Of a stretch of 64,000 nt of DNA, positions 16,280-24,131 are shown piece after piece (within the stretch, counting starts at the first letter, position 1; every line of letters begins with the position of its first letter). Position numbers and translations under genes: made by a program. The DNA is from Micromonospora haikouensis (GTDB lineage Bacteria > Actinomycetota > Actinomycetes > Mycobacteriales > Micromonosporaceae), in NCBI RefSeq assembly GCF_900091595.1, contig NZ_FMCW01000033.1:16622-80621 (forward strand), read 5' to 3'. The notes beneath the pieces were generated by a model. It had not been told where the DNA came from, searched no databases, and worked only from the letters and a program-made list of their open reading frames with translations.

Positions 16280-17427
16280 AGCCCCACCACCCCCGCCTCG
16301 GCGCGCAGCGCCGCGACGATCCCGGGCAGCTCGGCGAGGAACCGCTCCACGTCGGCGACCGTCGTCTCCCGGTGCAGCGAGACCCGCACGTTGCCGTGCG
16401 ACAGCACCCCCATCGCCTCCAGCACGTGCGACGGGCGCAACGTCGACGACGTGCACGACGAGCCGGAGGAGACCGCGAAGCCGTGCCGGTCCAGCGCGTG
16501 CAGCAGCGCCTCCCCGTCGACGTACAGGCAGGAGAACGTGACCATGTGCGGCAGCCGGTCCACCGGGTCGCCGACCACCTCGACGTCGGGCACCTCCGCC
16601 GCCACCCGGGCCCGGATCCGGTCCACCAGCGGCGCCAGCCGGGCCGCCTCGGCCGCCGCGTCGGCCGCCGCCGCGCGCAGGCTCGCCGCCGCCGCCACGA
16701 CCGCCGGCAGGTTCACCACCCCGGGGGTACGCCCCGACTCCCGCTCGTCCGCCGGCCACGGCGACTCCCAGCGGGTGCCCTTGCGCACCACCAGCAGCCC
16801 GACGCCGGGCGGCCCGCCCCACTTGTGCGCGCTGGCGGTCAGCACCGACCAGCCCGCCGGCACCGGCACCCGGCCCACGAGCTGCGCCGCGTCGACGTAC
16901 AGCGGCACCCCGGCGGCGGCGCACGCGGCGGCGGCCGGAGCGACCGGCTGCACCGTGCCCACCTCGTGGCTGGCCCCGATCAGCGCGGCGAGGGCCACCC
17001 CCGGCGCGCGGACCGCGTCGGCGAACGCGTCGAGGTCGAGCCGGCCGAGCCGGTCCACCGGCACCGACACGGCGCTGCCGCCGCCGGCCACGTGCCGCTG
17101 CGCGGCGTGCAGCACGGCCGAGTGCTCGATCGCGGAGTGCACCAGCGTCGCGCCCACCCGCCGCCGCCCGGCCAGGCCACCGAGCACCGCCGAGTGCGCC
17201 GCCGCCGTACCGCTGGGGGTGAAGGACAGCTCGTCGGCGCGGACGCCGAGCGTCGCCGCGGCGGCCTCCCGGGCGGCGTCGAGGAGCTGGCGGGCCCGGC
17301 GGGCCTGGCCGTAGAGCCGGGCCGGGTCGGCCCAGCCGTCGTCGAGGGCGGCCAGCAGCGCCTGCCGGGCGACCGGGTGCGGCGGGGCGGCGGTGGCCGC
17401 GTCCAGGTAGACCGGGGATGCGCTCAC
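16276..17427 (-). CDS. Cysteine desulfurase (NifS/IscS-like, class V aminotransferase)
   Basis: This 383-aa PLP enzyme removes sulfur from L-cysteine to form a protein persulfide. The PLP lysine is in TASAHKWGGPPG, the His of the active site in GASHEVGTVQP, and the persulfide cysteine in the C-terminal SSGSSCTSS loop. The N-terminus starts YLDAATAAPPHP as in NifS-type enzymes. GTG at 17427 is the chosen start. It is coupled to TusA downstream and lies about 3 kb from erpA, so it may feed both sulfur relay and Fe-S assembly. The gene is divergent from ctaC. Confidence 0.93.
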   Translation of the reverse strand: MSASPVYLDAATAAPPHPVARQALLAALDDGWADPARLYGQARRARQLLDAAREAAAATLGVRADELSFTPSGTAAAHSAVLGGLAGRRRVGATLVHSAIEHSAVLHAAQRHVAGGGSAVSVPVDRLGRLDLDAFADAVRAPGVALAALIGASHEVGTVQPVAPAAAACAAAGVPLYVDAAQLVGRVPVPAGWSVLTASAHKWGGPPGVGLLVVRKGTRWESPWPADERESGRTPGVVNLPAVVAAAASLRAAAADAAAEAARLAPLVDRIRARVAAEVPDVEVVGDPVDRLPHMVTFSCLYVDGEALLHALDRHGFAVSSGSSCTSSTLRPSHVLEAMGVLSHGNVRVSLHRETTVADVERFLAELPGIVAALRAEAGVVGL

Positions 17428-17515
17428 GGCCCGACGCTATCGCGCCGGCACGCCGACGATCCCCCCGAAGGGGGCGTACGGCCACCCCAACACGGCTCTG
17501 CCCGTCATGGTCGAG

Positions 17516-17521
17516 TAATCT
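17516..17521 (+). promoter_or_regulatory. Possible -10 element of the ctaC-ctaF operon
   Basis: TAATCT lies 75 bases before the ctaC start, in the spacer divergent from the cysteine desulfurase gene. No convincing -35 is seen. Confidence 0.3.
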
Positions 17522-17596
17522 GCGACCGTCGGTGACGCCTTTGCCGCTGGTACGGGGACAACCAACCGCCACGGCGCGCTAGGGAGGCAGGACCAG

Positions 17597-18568
17597 GTGG
17601 TCGCAAGGAGTTCGGAGGTACGGCCCCCGGCCGTACGGCACAGCGCTTCTCCGGGAGCCGGTGGACGCCGGCGGCGTGGTGCTGGTCGGCTCGCCGGGCT
17701 CGGCCTCGGCGGCGCGGCGCTGCTGGTCTCGCTCACGGGCTGCGACGTCGGCAAGGCGTTCGGCGGCTTCGGCTGGCCGCAGGGCGGGATCACGCCCGAG
17801 TCGCACCGCATGTACGACCTGTGGATCGCGTCCTGCATCGCGGCGCTCGCGGTCGGCGTGTTCGTCTGGGGCCTGATCTTCTGGTGCGTCGTGCGCTACC
17901 GCAAGCGGGGCAACGAGCTGCCGGTGCAGACCCGTTACAACCTGCCGATGGAGTTCCTCTACACGATCGCCCCGATCCTGATCGTGTCGGTGCTCTTCTA
18001 CTACACGGCGGTCGTGCAGACCGACGTGGTGCGCACGACGAAGAACCCGGACGTCACGGTCGAGGTCGTCGCCTTCAAGTGGAACTGGCAGTTCAACTAC
18101 CGCGACGGCCAGGGCGAGGACGCCAACACGGTGGCGTCGACGCTCGGCACCAGCGAGGTCATCCCGATCCTGGTCCTGCCGACCGGCCGGTCCATCCGGT
18201 TCGAGGAGACCAGCAAGGACGTCGTGCACTCCTTCTGGGTGCCGGAGATGCTGTTCAAGCGGGACGTCATGCCGGGCAACATCCGCAACGTCTTCGAGGT
18301 CTCCAGCCTCGACGCCGAGGGCGCCTACGTGGGCCGCTGCGCCGAGCTGTGCGGCAGCTACCACGCCTTCATGAACTTCGAGCTGCGCGTGGTCTCCCCG
18401 CAGCAGTACGACCAGTTCCTGGCCGCCAAGCGCGACGGCAAGTCGACGCAGGAGGCGCTCACCGCCATCGGCGAGGACCCGTACGCCACCACGACCAAGC
18501 CGTTCGACACGCGGCGCAACACGGCCAACTTCAACCCCGACGACGTCACGGCCGGCGCGGGAAGCTGA
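17597..18568 (+). CDS. ctaC: Cytochrome c oxidase subunit II
   Basis: This 323-aa subunit of the aa3 oxidase carries the CuA centre. The N-terminus has an Arg-rich stretch and a lipoprotein-like signal with lipobox LTGC. Two membrane helices follow (around LWIASCIAALAVGVFVWGLIF and MEFLYTIAPILIVSVLFYY). The extracytoplasmic cupredoxin domain has the CuA ligands in CAELCGSYHAFM and the electron-entry aromatic motif KWNWQFNY. The GTG at 17597 follows AGGGAGG at a longer spacing. ctaF follows after 10 bases; ctaD is not in the window, as also in M. tuberculosis where it maps elsewhere. Confidence 0.96.
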   Translation: MVARSSEVRPPAVRHSASPGAGGRRRRGAGRLAGLGLGGAALLVSLTGCDVGKAFGGFGWPQGGITPESHRMYDLWIASCIAALAVGVFVWGLIFWCVVRYRKRGNELPVQTRYNLPMEFLYTIAPILIVSVLFYYTAVVQTDVVRTTKNPDVTVEVVAFKWNWQFNYRDGQGEDANTVASTLGTSEVIPILVLPTGRSIRFEETSKDVVHSFWVPEMLFKRDVMPGNIRNVFEVSSLDAEGAYVGRCAELCGSYHAFMNFELRVVSPQQYDQFLAAKRDGKSTQEALTAIGEDPYATTTKPFDTRRNTANFNPDDVTAGAGS

Positions 18569-18578
18569 GGGAGCGGGC

Positions 18579-19007
18579 ATGAAGACCGAGTGGCGTATCT
18601 TCCTGATCATCGCCGGGTTCCTCTTCGGCGCGACGATCCTCTACGGCGCCTGGACGTACGGCGACTCCGGCGGCCACGTCGAGTGGGTCGGCACCGTGGC
18701 GCTGCTGCTGTCGTTCCTGCTCTGCTCGATGTGCGGCGGCTTCTTCTGGTTCGTCTCCCGCCGCATCGACCTGCGGCCGGAGGACCGGCCGGACGGCGAG
18801 ATCGCCGACGGCGCGGGCGAGATCGGCTTCTTCAGCCCGGGCAGCTACTGGCCGTTCGGGCTGGCGCTGGCCGCCGCGATCGCCGGGCTGGGCCTGGTCT
18901 TCTGGCAGTTCTGGCTGCTGGGCCTGGGCCTGGTGACGGTCGTCTTCGCCGCCTGCGGCCTGCTCTTCGAGTACTACAGCGGCACCCGGCGTACCGCCGA
19001 GCACTGA
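18579..19007 (+). CDS. ctaF: Cytochrome c oxidase subunit 4 (actinobacterial)
   Basis: This 142-aa membrane protein is the actinobacterial CtaF subunit of the bc1-aa3 supercomplex. It has four predicted membrane helices in two pairs, separated by the soluble loop RRIDLRPEDRPDGEIADGAGE. The conserved GFFSPGSYWPF precedes the third helix. ATG at 18579, 10 bases after ctaC, indicates an operon; a hairpin terminator follows. Confidence 0.94.
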   Translation: MKTEWRIFLIIAGFLFGATILYGAWTYGDSGGHVEWVGTVALLLSFLLCSMCGGFFWFVSRRIDLRPEDRPDGEIADGAGEIGFFSPGSYWPFGLALAAAIAGLGLVFWQFWLLGLGLVTVVFAACGLLFEYYSGTRRTAEH

Positions 19008-19027
19008 GCCACCCGCCGGCTTACGGA

Positions 19028-19065
19028 AGAAGCCCGCGTCCCCCGGTGAGGGGGCGCGGGCTTCT
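19028..19065 (+). terminator. Terminator of ctaC-ctaF
   Basis: AGAAGCCCGCG...CGCGGGCTTCT forms a long stem with one bulge and a short GGTGA loop, 21 bases after the ctaF stop. Confidence 0.85.
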
Positions 19066-19172
19066 CCGCGTCGGGGACCGACGGGGCGAGAGACCGCCGC
19101 GCCGGCGCGGCCGAGCTGGGCTTGGCCCGGGGCCGGGCTTGGCCTGCGCTGGGCCGGGCCGATGATCGACTT

Positions 19173-19229
19173 CATGTCGGCGACATGGCGGTATCAGTGG
19201 GGCCCGGATACCGCTATGTCGCCGACATG
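19173..19229. repeat. Palindromic repeat, CATGTCGGCGACATGG family (copy 1)
   Basis: Arms of 23 bp (19173-19195 and 19207-19229) match with one mismatch around an 11-base loop. The outer part itself contains the smaller palindrome CATGTCGGCGACATG. A related copy, also outside genes, is at 35895-35951. Copies with the same outer sequence at two intergenic sites suggest a dispersed element. Confidence 0.8.
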
Positions 19230-19318
19230 CAGGCGGGTCGCTCCTCGGCCGGCCCGGCCCCCGGCCGGTCCCGCCCAGCCGGGCATGTCGCCCAGCCGGG
19301 CATGTCGACCAGACCGGC

Positions 19319-19537
19319 TCAGGCCGCGCGGCGGCGGGAGGCGCGGCGGCGGGAGGCGTGGGCGGCGCCGGTGGCGAGCCGGGTCGCCGGGAACGTGAAC
19401 GTGGCGATCAGCAACGCCGCGCCGCAGCCGGTGCAGGCCAGCTCGGGGCAGTCGGGGCCGTGGCCGTCGGCGCACGGCGGGGCCTCGAACGGCCGCACGC
19501 TCTCGCAGGTGTCGCAGTAGAGCTCGCGGTCCGACAC
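19319..19537 (-). CDS. Small zinc-ribbon-like hypothetical protein
   Basis: This 72-aa protein has four to five cysteines in the pattern ELYCDTCESV...CPELACTGCGAAL, a likely structural zinc site. It ends in a basic Arg-rich tail. The GTG at 19537 is supported by AGGAGA about 8 bases upstream; the longer reading to 19591 lacks such support. Similar short Cys-rich proteins are found between the cytochrome oxidase genes and trpD in other actinomycetes. The function is unknown. Confidence 0.7.
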   Translation of the reverse strand: MSDRELYCDTCESVRPFEAPPCADGHGPDCPELACTGCGAALLIATFTFPATRLATGAAHASRRRASRRRAA

Positions 19538-19741
19538 GGGCGTCTCCTCTCCTGGCCGGGGCATGAGAATCACTCGGCTGTAGTTTCCCACGGGAGCCCG
19601 ACAATTCCCGCCAGGGGTGGACCGGACGGCGTTCGCGCCGGCGAGCGTCGAGTTCGCTTTGGCGAGCGGGTTCGTGCCAGTGGGCGGCAGGTTCGCGCCG
19701 GCGGGCGGCGAGTCCGCGTCGGCGGATCGGGCGAAGCGTCG

Positions 19742-19795
19742 GTGGAGCGGGCGGAGGCGTTGGCTCAGGTGGAGCGGGCGGAGGCGTCGGCTCAG
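19742..19795. repeat. Two tandem 27-bp units at the 3' end of trpD
   Basis: Units 19742-19768 and 19769-19795 (GTGGAGCGGGCGGAGGCGT then GGCTCAG) differ at one position, and a partial third unit continues to about 19807. The trpD stop codon lies inside the second unit, and the first unit repeats the same stop triplet. The upstream 120 bases have looser repeats of TTCGCGCCGGCGAGCG type. Confidence 0.7.
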
Positions 19796-20838
19796 GCGGA
19801 GCGGGCCACCTCGACCCAGCGGTCGAGCACGGCCGCGGCGGCGCCGGAGTCGATCGCCTCGGCGGCGCGGGCCATCCCGGCGCGCAGCGCCTCGGTCAGG
19901 TCGCCGTCCAGCGGACCCTGGGTGGCCAGCGCGGCGGCGGCGTTGACCAGCACCGCGTCGCGGACCGGGCCTGCCTCGCCGGCCAGCAGCCGACGGGCCA
20001 CCCCGGCGTTGTACGCCGCGTCACCGCCCCGCAGGTCGGCGAGGGTCACCCGGGGCACCCCGAGGTCCGTCGCGTCGAGCAGTGCCTCCCTGACGGTGCC
20101 GTCCTGGGCCGCCCAGACCCGGGTGGGCGCGGCGGTGGTGAACTCGTCGAGGCCGTCCTCGCCGCGCAGCACCAGCACCGAGTCGCCCCGGGCGGCGAAG
20201 ACGGCGGCCATCACCGGGGCCATCCGCGGGTCGAAGCAGCCGACCGCGCCGGCCCGGGGCCGGGCCGGGTTGGTCAGCGGGCCGAGGAAGTTGAAGAACG
20301 TCGGGACGCCCAGCTCGCGCCGGACGGGGCCGGCGTGCCGCATGCCCGGGTGGAACCGGCCGGCGAAGCAGAAGCCGATGCCGGCCTCGGTCACGCAGCG
20401 GGCCACGCCCTCCGGGGTCAGGTCCAGCGGCACGCCCAGGAACTCCAGCAGGTCGGCGGTGCCGCAGGACGACGAGGCGGCGCGGTTGCCGTGCTTGACC
20501 ACGCGCACGCCCGCGCCGGCCACCACGAGGGCGGCCATGGTGGAGATGTTCACGGTGTGGGCGAGGTCACCGCCGGTGCCGACCACGTCGAGCGCGGACG
20601 ACCGCAGCTCCTCCGGCAGCTCGACCGGGACCGCCTCGCCGAGCATCGCCTCGACCAGCCCGGCGACCTCGGCCGGGGTCTCGCCCTTGGCCCGCAGCGC
20701 GACGGCGAAGCCGGCGATCTGGGCCGGTGCCGCCGAGCCGGACATGATCTCGCCCATCGCCCACGCGGTGTCGGCGGTGGAGAGCTCCTCCCCGCGCAGC
20801 AGCGCGCCGAGCAGGTGCGGCCAGTTCCGTTCACCCAT
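19792..20838 (-). CDS. trpD: Anthranilate phosphoribosyltransferase
   Basis: TrpD (348 aa) joins anthranilate to PRPP in tryptophan synthesis. The PRPP-binding GTGGD is in DVVGTGGDLAHTVNIST, followed by KHGNRAASSSCGTADLLE, HPGMRHAGPVRRELG and FFNFLGPLTNPA, all characteristic. The ATG at 20838 is preceded by GGGAGG at a 6-base spacing, so the longer reading to 20901 is not used. Other trp genes are absent; the lone trpD beside ctaE matches M. tuberculosis Rv2192c/Rv2193. Confidence 0.95.
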   Translation of the reverse strand: MGERNWPHLLGALLRGEELSTADTAWAMGEIMSGSAAPAQIAGFAVALRAKGETPAEVAGLVEAMLGEAVPVELPEELRSSALDVVGTGGDLAHTVNISTMAALVVAGAGVRVVKHGNRAASSSCGTADLLEFLGVPLDLTPEGVARCVTEAGIGFCFAGRFHPGMRHAGPVRRELGVPTFFNFLGPLTNPARPRAGAVGCFDPRMAPVMAAVFAARGDSVLVLRGEDGLDEFTTAAPTRVWAAQDGTVREALLDATDLGVPRVTLADLRGGDAAYNAGVARRLLAGEAGPVRDAVLVNAAAALATQGPLDGDLTEALRAGMARAAEAIDSGAAAAVLDRWVEVARSA

Positions 20839-20978
20839 GGCGGGCCTCCCGAGCGGGCGTGGGGATGCGGGGGACGGGTGCCGAGCGGCGCGGGCCGGCA
20901 CGACGGACCGGGCGACGCCGGTGGCACGCGGGCCGGAGTCGGCTCAGGCCGGGTGGTGGCCCGGGCCGGGAGGTGGGC

Positions 20979-21374
20979 TCAGGCGGGGGCGTGGCTGCGC
21001 AGCAGCTCGGCCACGGTGGCGCCGGTGGTCACCGGGTCGAGCGGGTGCACGAGGGTGGCGTCGACCTCGGCGTACGCGGCCAGCCAGCGGTCGGCGGCGC
21101 GGGCGATCACCAGGCAGGTCGGGGGGGCGTCGTCCCGGTCGTCCTTGATCTGCCGGGCGATGCCGAGGCCGCCGCCGGGGCTCGCCTCGCCGTCGAGCAG
21201 CATCAGGTCGATCTCGTACTCGTCGACCAGCCGCACGCACCCGGCGTAGTCGGACGCGTCGACGAACTCGACGCGCAGCCCGGGGGCCGGGCGGGTGCCG
21301 ACGGCCAGCCGCATCCGGTCGCGGACCTGCGGGTCGTCGCTGTAGAGCAGGACGGTGCAAAGACGATCGCTCAT
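20979..21374 (-). CDS. Stand-alone receiver-like protein (atypical response regulator)
   Basis: This 131-aa protein looks like a single receiver domain. It has an acidic pair in VLLYSDDPQVRDR and a phospho-acceptor-like Asp in DLMLLDGEASPGG. The conserved Lys of receivers seems to be missing (VHPLDP instead of a KP motif), and no DNA-binding or enzymatic domain follows. The ATG at 21374 has GGGGAG 9 bases upstream. It lies between trpD and ctaG-like, a place where other actinomycetes, as I recall, encode a similar protein. It may be a pseudo-receiver that signals by binding. Confidence 0.8.
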   Translation of the reverse strand: MSDRLCTVLLYSDDPQVRDRMRLAVGTRPAPGLRVEFVDASDYAGCVRLVDEYEIDLMLLDGEASPGGGLGIARQIKDDRDDAPPTCLVIARAADRWLAAYAEVDATLVHPLDPVTTGATVAELLRSHAPA

Positions 21375-21479
21375 CGCTGGCTGACTCCCCACCTCGTAGC
21401 TGCCGAGCATCGTACCCGCCGCCGCCGGCCGGTCGATGTCCCGCCCGGGCGGGCCGGCGGTCGTACCGGAATCCGCTGG

Positions 21480-22448
21480 TCAGGCCGGGGACTGCGCGGC
21501 CTGGTCGGCGCGCTCGCGGGCCTCCTGGCGGTCCAGCTCGCGGTCGAGCCGGCGGGCCTCCCGCTCCGACTGGCGCACCCACTGCACCACCAGGACCGCG
21601 AGCATCGTCACGCTGACGAACTCGCCGCCGGCCCACAGGATGCCCCCGGCGACCACCTGATCGGCGGCGGGGTCGGACCAGGTGAGGCCGAGCGACGGGT
21701 ACCAGTCGCCGCCGAACAGCGTGGTGCTCTGCATGATCGTGAGCCCGAGCACGGTGTGGAACGGCACCGACAGCACCATCAGCAGCGCCCGGGCCGGGTA
21801 CGGCCAGCGCCCCGGCAGCGGGTCGAGCCCGAGCAGCGGCCAGAAGAACACGCAGCCGGTCATGATGAAGTGCGCGTGCACCAGCTCGTGCGCCCAGGCG
21901 TGTTCGAGGGTGTAGCGGTAGAGGTCGCTGAAGTAGAGCGCGAACGGGTTCACCACGAAGATGGCGAACGCCACCAGCGGGAAGGTGTAGACCCGGGCGA
22001 CGCGGCTGTGCACGATCGCCAGCAGCCGCTTGCGCGGCCGGACCGGCAGGGTGCGCAGCGCGAGGGTGACCGGCGCGCCGAGGGCCAGGAAGATGGGGGA
22101 GACCATCGACAGCACCATGTGCTGCACCATGTGCACCGACAGCAGCGCGGTGTCGTACGCGTGCAGGCCGCTGACGGTGACCGCCGCGATGCCGCCGAGG
22201 CCGGGGCCGAGGAAGAAGACGGTACGCGCGACGGGCCAGCGGTCCCCGCGCAGCCGCAGCCGGTACACCCCGTATAGGTAGAGGCCGGCGGCGAGCACCA
22301 GCCCGAGGGCCAGCCAGCTGTCCAGCCGGGTCTCGGTGAACACGCGGGCCACGGTGAACGGCGGCGGCAGCGGGTCCCCGCCGGCCGCGAGCGCCCCGGG
22401 CGCGGCGACCGCCGAGGTGGCGGCGAAGATCGGATCGACGTGCTGCAC
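21480..22448 (-). CDS. Cytochrome c oxidase assembly protein (CtaG_Bacillus-type, caa3)
   Basis: This membrane protein of about 322 aa has seven predicted helices and the conserved histidine-containing segments SVHMVQHMVLSMVSPIFLALGAP and HELVHAHFIMTGCVFFWPL. These fit the PF09678 family thought to help insert copper into cytochrome oxidase. A charged tail (SEREARRLDRELDRQEARER) ends the protein. The GTG at 22448 (V-Q-H-V-D) is the most natural start, although no strong ribosome binding site is seen. It is divergent from ctaE across 108 bases, which suits a role in oxidase assembly. Confidence 0.88.
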   Translation of the reverse strand: MQHVDPIFAATSAVAAPGALAAGGDPLPPPFTVARVFTETRLDSWLALGLVLAAGLYLYGVYRLRLRGDRWPVARTVFFLGPGLGGIAAVTVSGLHAYDTALLSVHMVQHMVLSMVSPIFLALGAPVTLALRTLPVRPRKRLLAIVHSRVARVYTFPLVAFAIFVVNPFALYFSDLYRYTLEHAWAHELVHAHFIMTGCVFFWPLLGLDPLPGRWPYPARALLMVLSVPFHTVLGLTIMQSTTLFGGDWYPSLGLTWSDPAADQVVAGGILWAGGEFVSVTMLAVLVVQWVRQSEREARRLDRELDRQEARERADQAAQSPA

Positions 22449-22556
22449 GCGTTTCAGGCTAGGCCAGGCGATTCGGACTGCCACGATCGGGCCACCGACG
22501 CCACGGGTTTGGCCCCCCGCTGATCGCCGGCCGTGGTCAGGGGCAATAATGACCGC

Positions 22557-23156
22557 GTGACTGCGGCCCCAGCCATTGACAAGAGCCGGATCCACTCCCT
22601 GACGCGGCCCAACATGGTCAGCGTCGGGACGATCGTGTGGCTCTCCAGCGAACTCATGTTCTTCGCGGCGCTGTTCGCGATGTACTTCTCCATCCGCGCG
22701 GCAGCGCCGGAGCAGTGGGCGAAGCACACCGAGCACCTCAACATCCCGTACGCGACCACCTTCACGGTGATCCTGGTGTTGTCCTCGGTGACCTGCCAGC
22801 TCGGGGTGTTCGCCGCCGAGAAGGGTGACGTCCACGCCCTGCGGCGCTGGTTCACGATCACCTTCGTGATGGGTCTGATCTTCGTGCTCGGTCAGCTGAA
22901 CGAGTACGTGACCCTGGTGCACGAGGGCGTGAAGATCAACGCGGACGGGTACGGGTCGATGTTCTATCTGACCACCGGCTTCCACGGCCTGCACGTGACC
23001 GGCGGTCTGGTCGCCTTCATCATCTTCATGGTCCGCACGACCATGGGCCGGTTCACCCCGGCGCAGGCCACGTCGGCGATCGTCGTGTCGTACTACTGGC
23101 ACTTCGTCGACGTCGTGTGGATCGGCCTCTACGCCATGATCTACTGGCTTCAGTGA
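22557..23156 (+). CDS. ctaE: Cytochrome c oxidase subunit III
   Basis: This 199-aa subunit III has five predicted helices. Motifs are VGTIVWLSSELMFFAALFAMYF near the N-terminus and the C-terminal FHGLHVTGG and SYYWHFVDVVWIGLY, which carry conserved histidines and the proton-uptake-related Glu. The GTG at 22557 starts VTAAPAID as in homologues. There is no Shine-Dalgarno, and AATAAT lies only about 7 bases upstream, so a leaderless transcript is possible. qcrC follows after 71 bases. Confidence 0.95.
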   Translation: MTAAPAIDKSRIHSLTRPNMVSVGTIVWLSSELMFFAALFAMYFSIRAAAPEQWAKHTEHLNIPYATTFTVILVLSSVTCQLGVFAAEKGDVHALRRWFTITFVMGLIFVLGQLNEYVTLVHEGVKINADGYGSMFYLTTGFHGLHVTGGLVAFIIFMVRTTMGRFTPAQATSAIVVSYYWHFVDVVWIGLYAMIYWLQ

Positions 23157-23227
23157 TCTTGGCGCGTCACGAACCGCGCCGCTGCCCCGTCCTCTGGACA
23201 AGGTCCCACCGGTTAAGGACACAGGTC

Positions 23228-24064
23228 ATGACTTCTGACAACGACCGCCGACGCGGTCTGCTCGCGCGGTTGCGCGGCGAGCGGTCCGCAGCGCGCAGCA
23301 GGGGCCGCCGCCGGCTGGGTGCCGCGGTCCGCCTGATCGCCGCGCTCACGCTGGCCGGCGGCGCCTACACCGTCTTCGCCCCCGGAGTGCAGGCGCAGGA
23401 AAACCCGCCGCTCACCGGCGCCGCCGCCGAGGGCAAGGCGCTGTTCGACGTGAGCTGCGTGACCTGCCACGGCCGTAACGCGCAGGGTGTCGATGGTCGT
23501 GGCCCGAGCCTGATCGGGGTCGGCTCGGCCTCCGTCGAGTTCCAGGTGAGCTCCGGTCGGATGCCGATGGCCCGGCAGGAGGCGCAGGCCATGCGCAAGC
23601 CGCCGGTCTTCACCGACGAGCAGGTCCGCCAGCTCGGCCAGTTCGTCCAGGAGCTCGGCGGGGGTCCGCAGGTCCCCGAGGGCGACCTGCGCGAGGGCGC
23701 CAACCTGGCCACCGGCGGCGAGCTGTTCCGGATCAACTGCTCCCAGTGCCACGCCTTCGGCGGTGGCGGCGGCGCGCTGTCCTCCGGCAAGTACGCGCCG
23801 AGCCTGCGCCCGGCCAGCGACCGGCAGATCTACGCCGCGATGCTCAGCGGCCCGCAGAACATGCCGGTGTTCGGGGACAACCAGATCACCCCGGAGCAGA
23901 AGGCGGACATCATCGCCTACATCCAGGACACCCTGAAGCACGACCAGGACCAGGGTGGCTTCAACCTCGGCCGGTACGGGCCGTCCACCGAGGGACTGGC
24001 GATCTTCCTGATCGGCATCGTCGCGCTCGTCTTCGCCAGCCTGTGGATCGCGGGCAAGTCGTGA
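23228..24064 (+). CDS. qcrC: Cytochrome bc1 complex diheme cytochrome c subunit
   Basis: QcrC (278 aa) is the diheme cytochrome c that passes electrons directly from bc1 to the aa3 oxidase in actinobacteria, which lack soluble cytochrome c. It has a basic N-terminus and a signal-anchor around residues 31-55. Two heme-binding motifs are CVTCH (77-81) and CSQCH (171-175). A C-terminal helix (about 252-274, ending WIAGKS) anchors it. ATG at 23228. It lies in the ctaE-qcrC-qcrA-qcrB order typical of Actinobacteria. Confidence 0.96.
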   Translation: MTSDNDRRRGLLARLRGERSAARSRGRRRLGAAVRLIAALTLAGGAYTVFAPGVQAQENPPLTGAAAEGKALFDVSCVTCHGRNAQGVDGRGPSLIGVGSASVEFQVSSGRMPMARQEAQAMRKPPVFTDEQVRQLGQFVQELGGGPQVPEGDLREGANLATGGELFRINCSQCHAFGGGGGALSSGKYAPSLRPASDRQIYAAMLSGPQNMPVFGDNQITPEQKADIIAYIQDTLKHDQDQGGFNLGRYGPSTEGLAIFLIGIVALVFASLWIAGKS

Positions 24065-24131
24065 CCGAGCGGATCATTCGATTCAGCGCTGCGGTGCCGC
24101 GGTCCGGCACCGCCCGTAGCGAGGTGACGGC

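Noticed and set aside
19278..19310. CCCAGCCGGGCATGTCG repeated twice in tandem
   Set aside because: Only two short copies near the larger CATGTCGG palindrome; likely remnants of it, too little to call separately.
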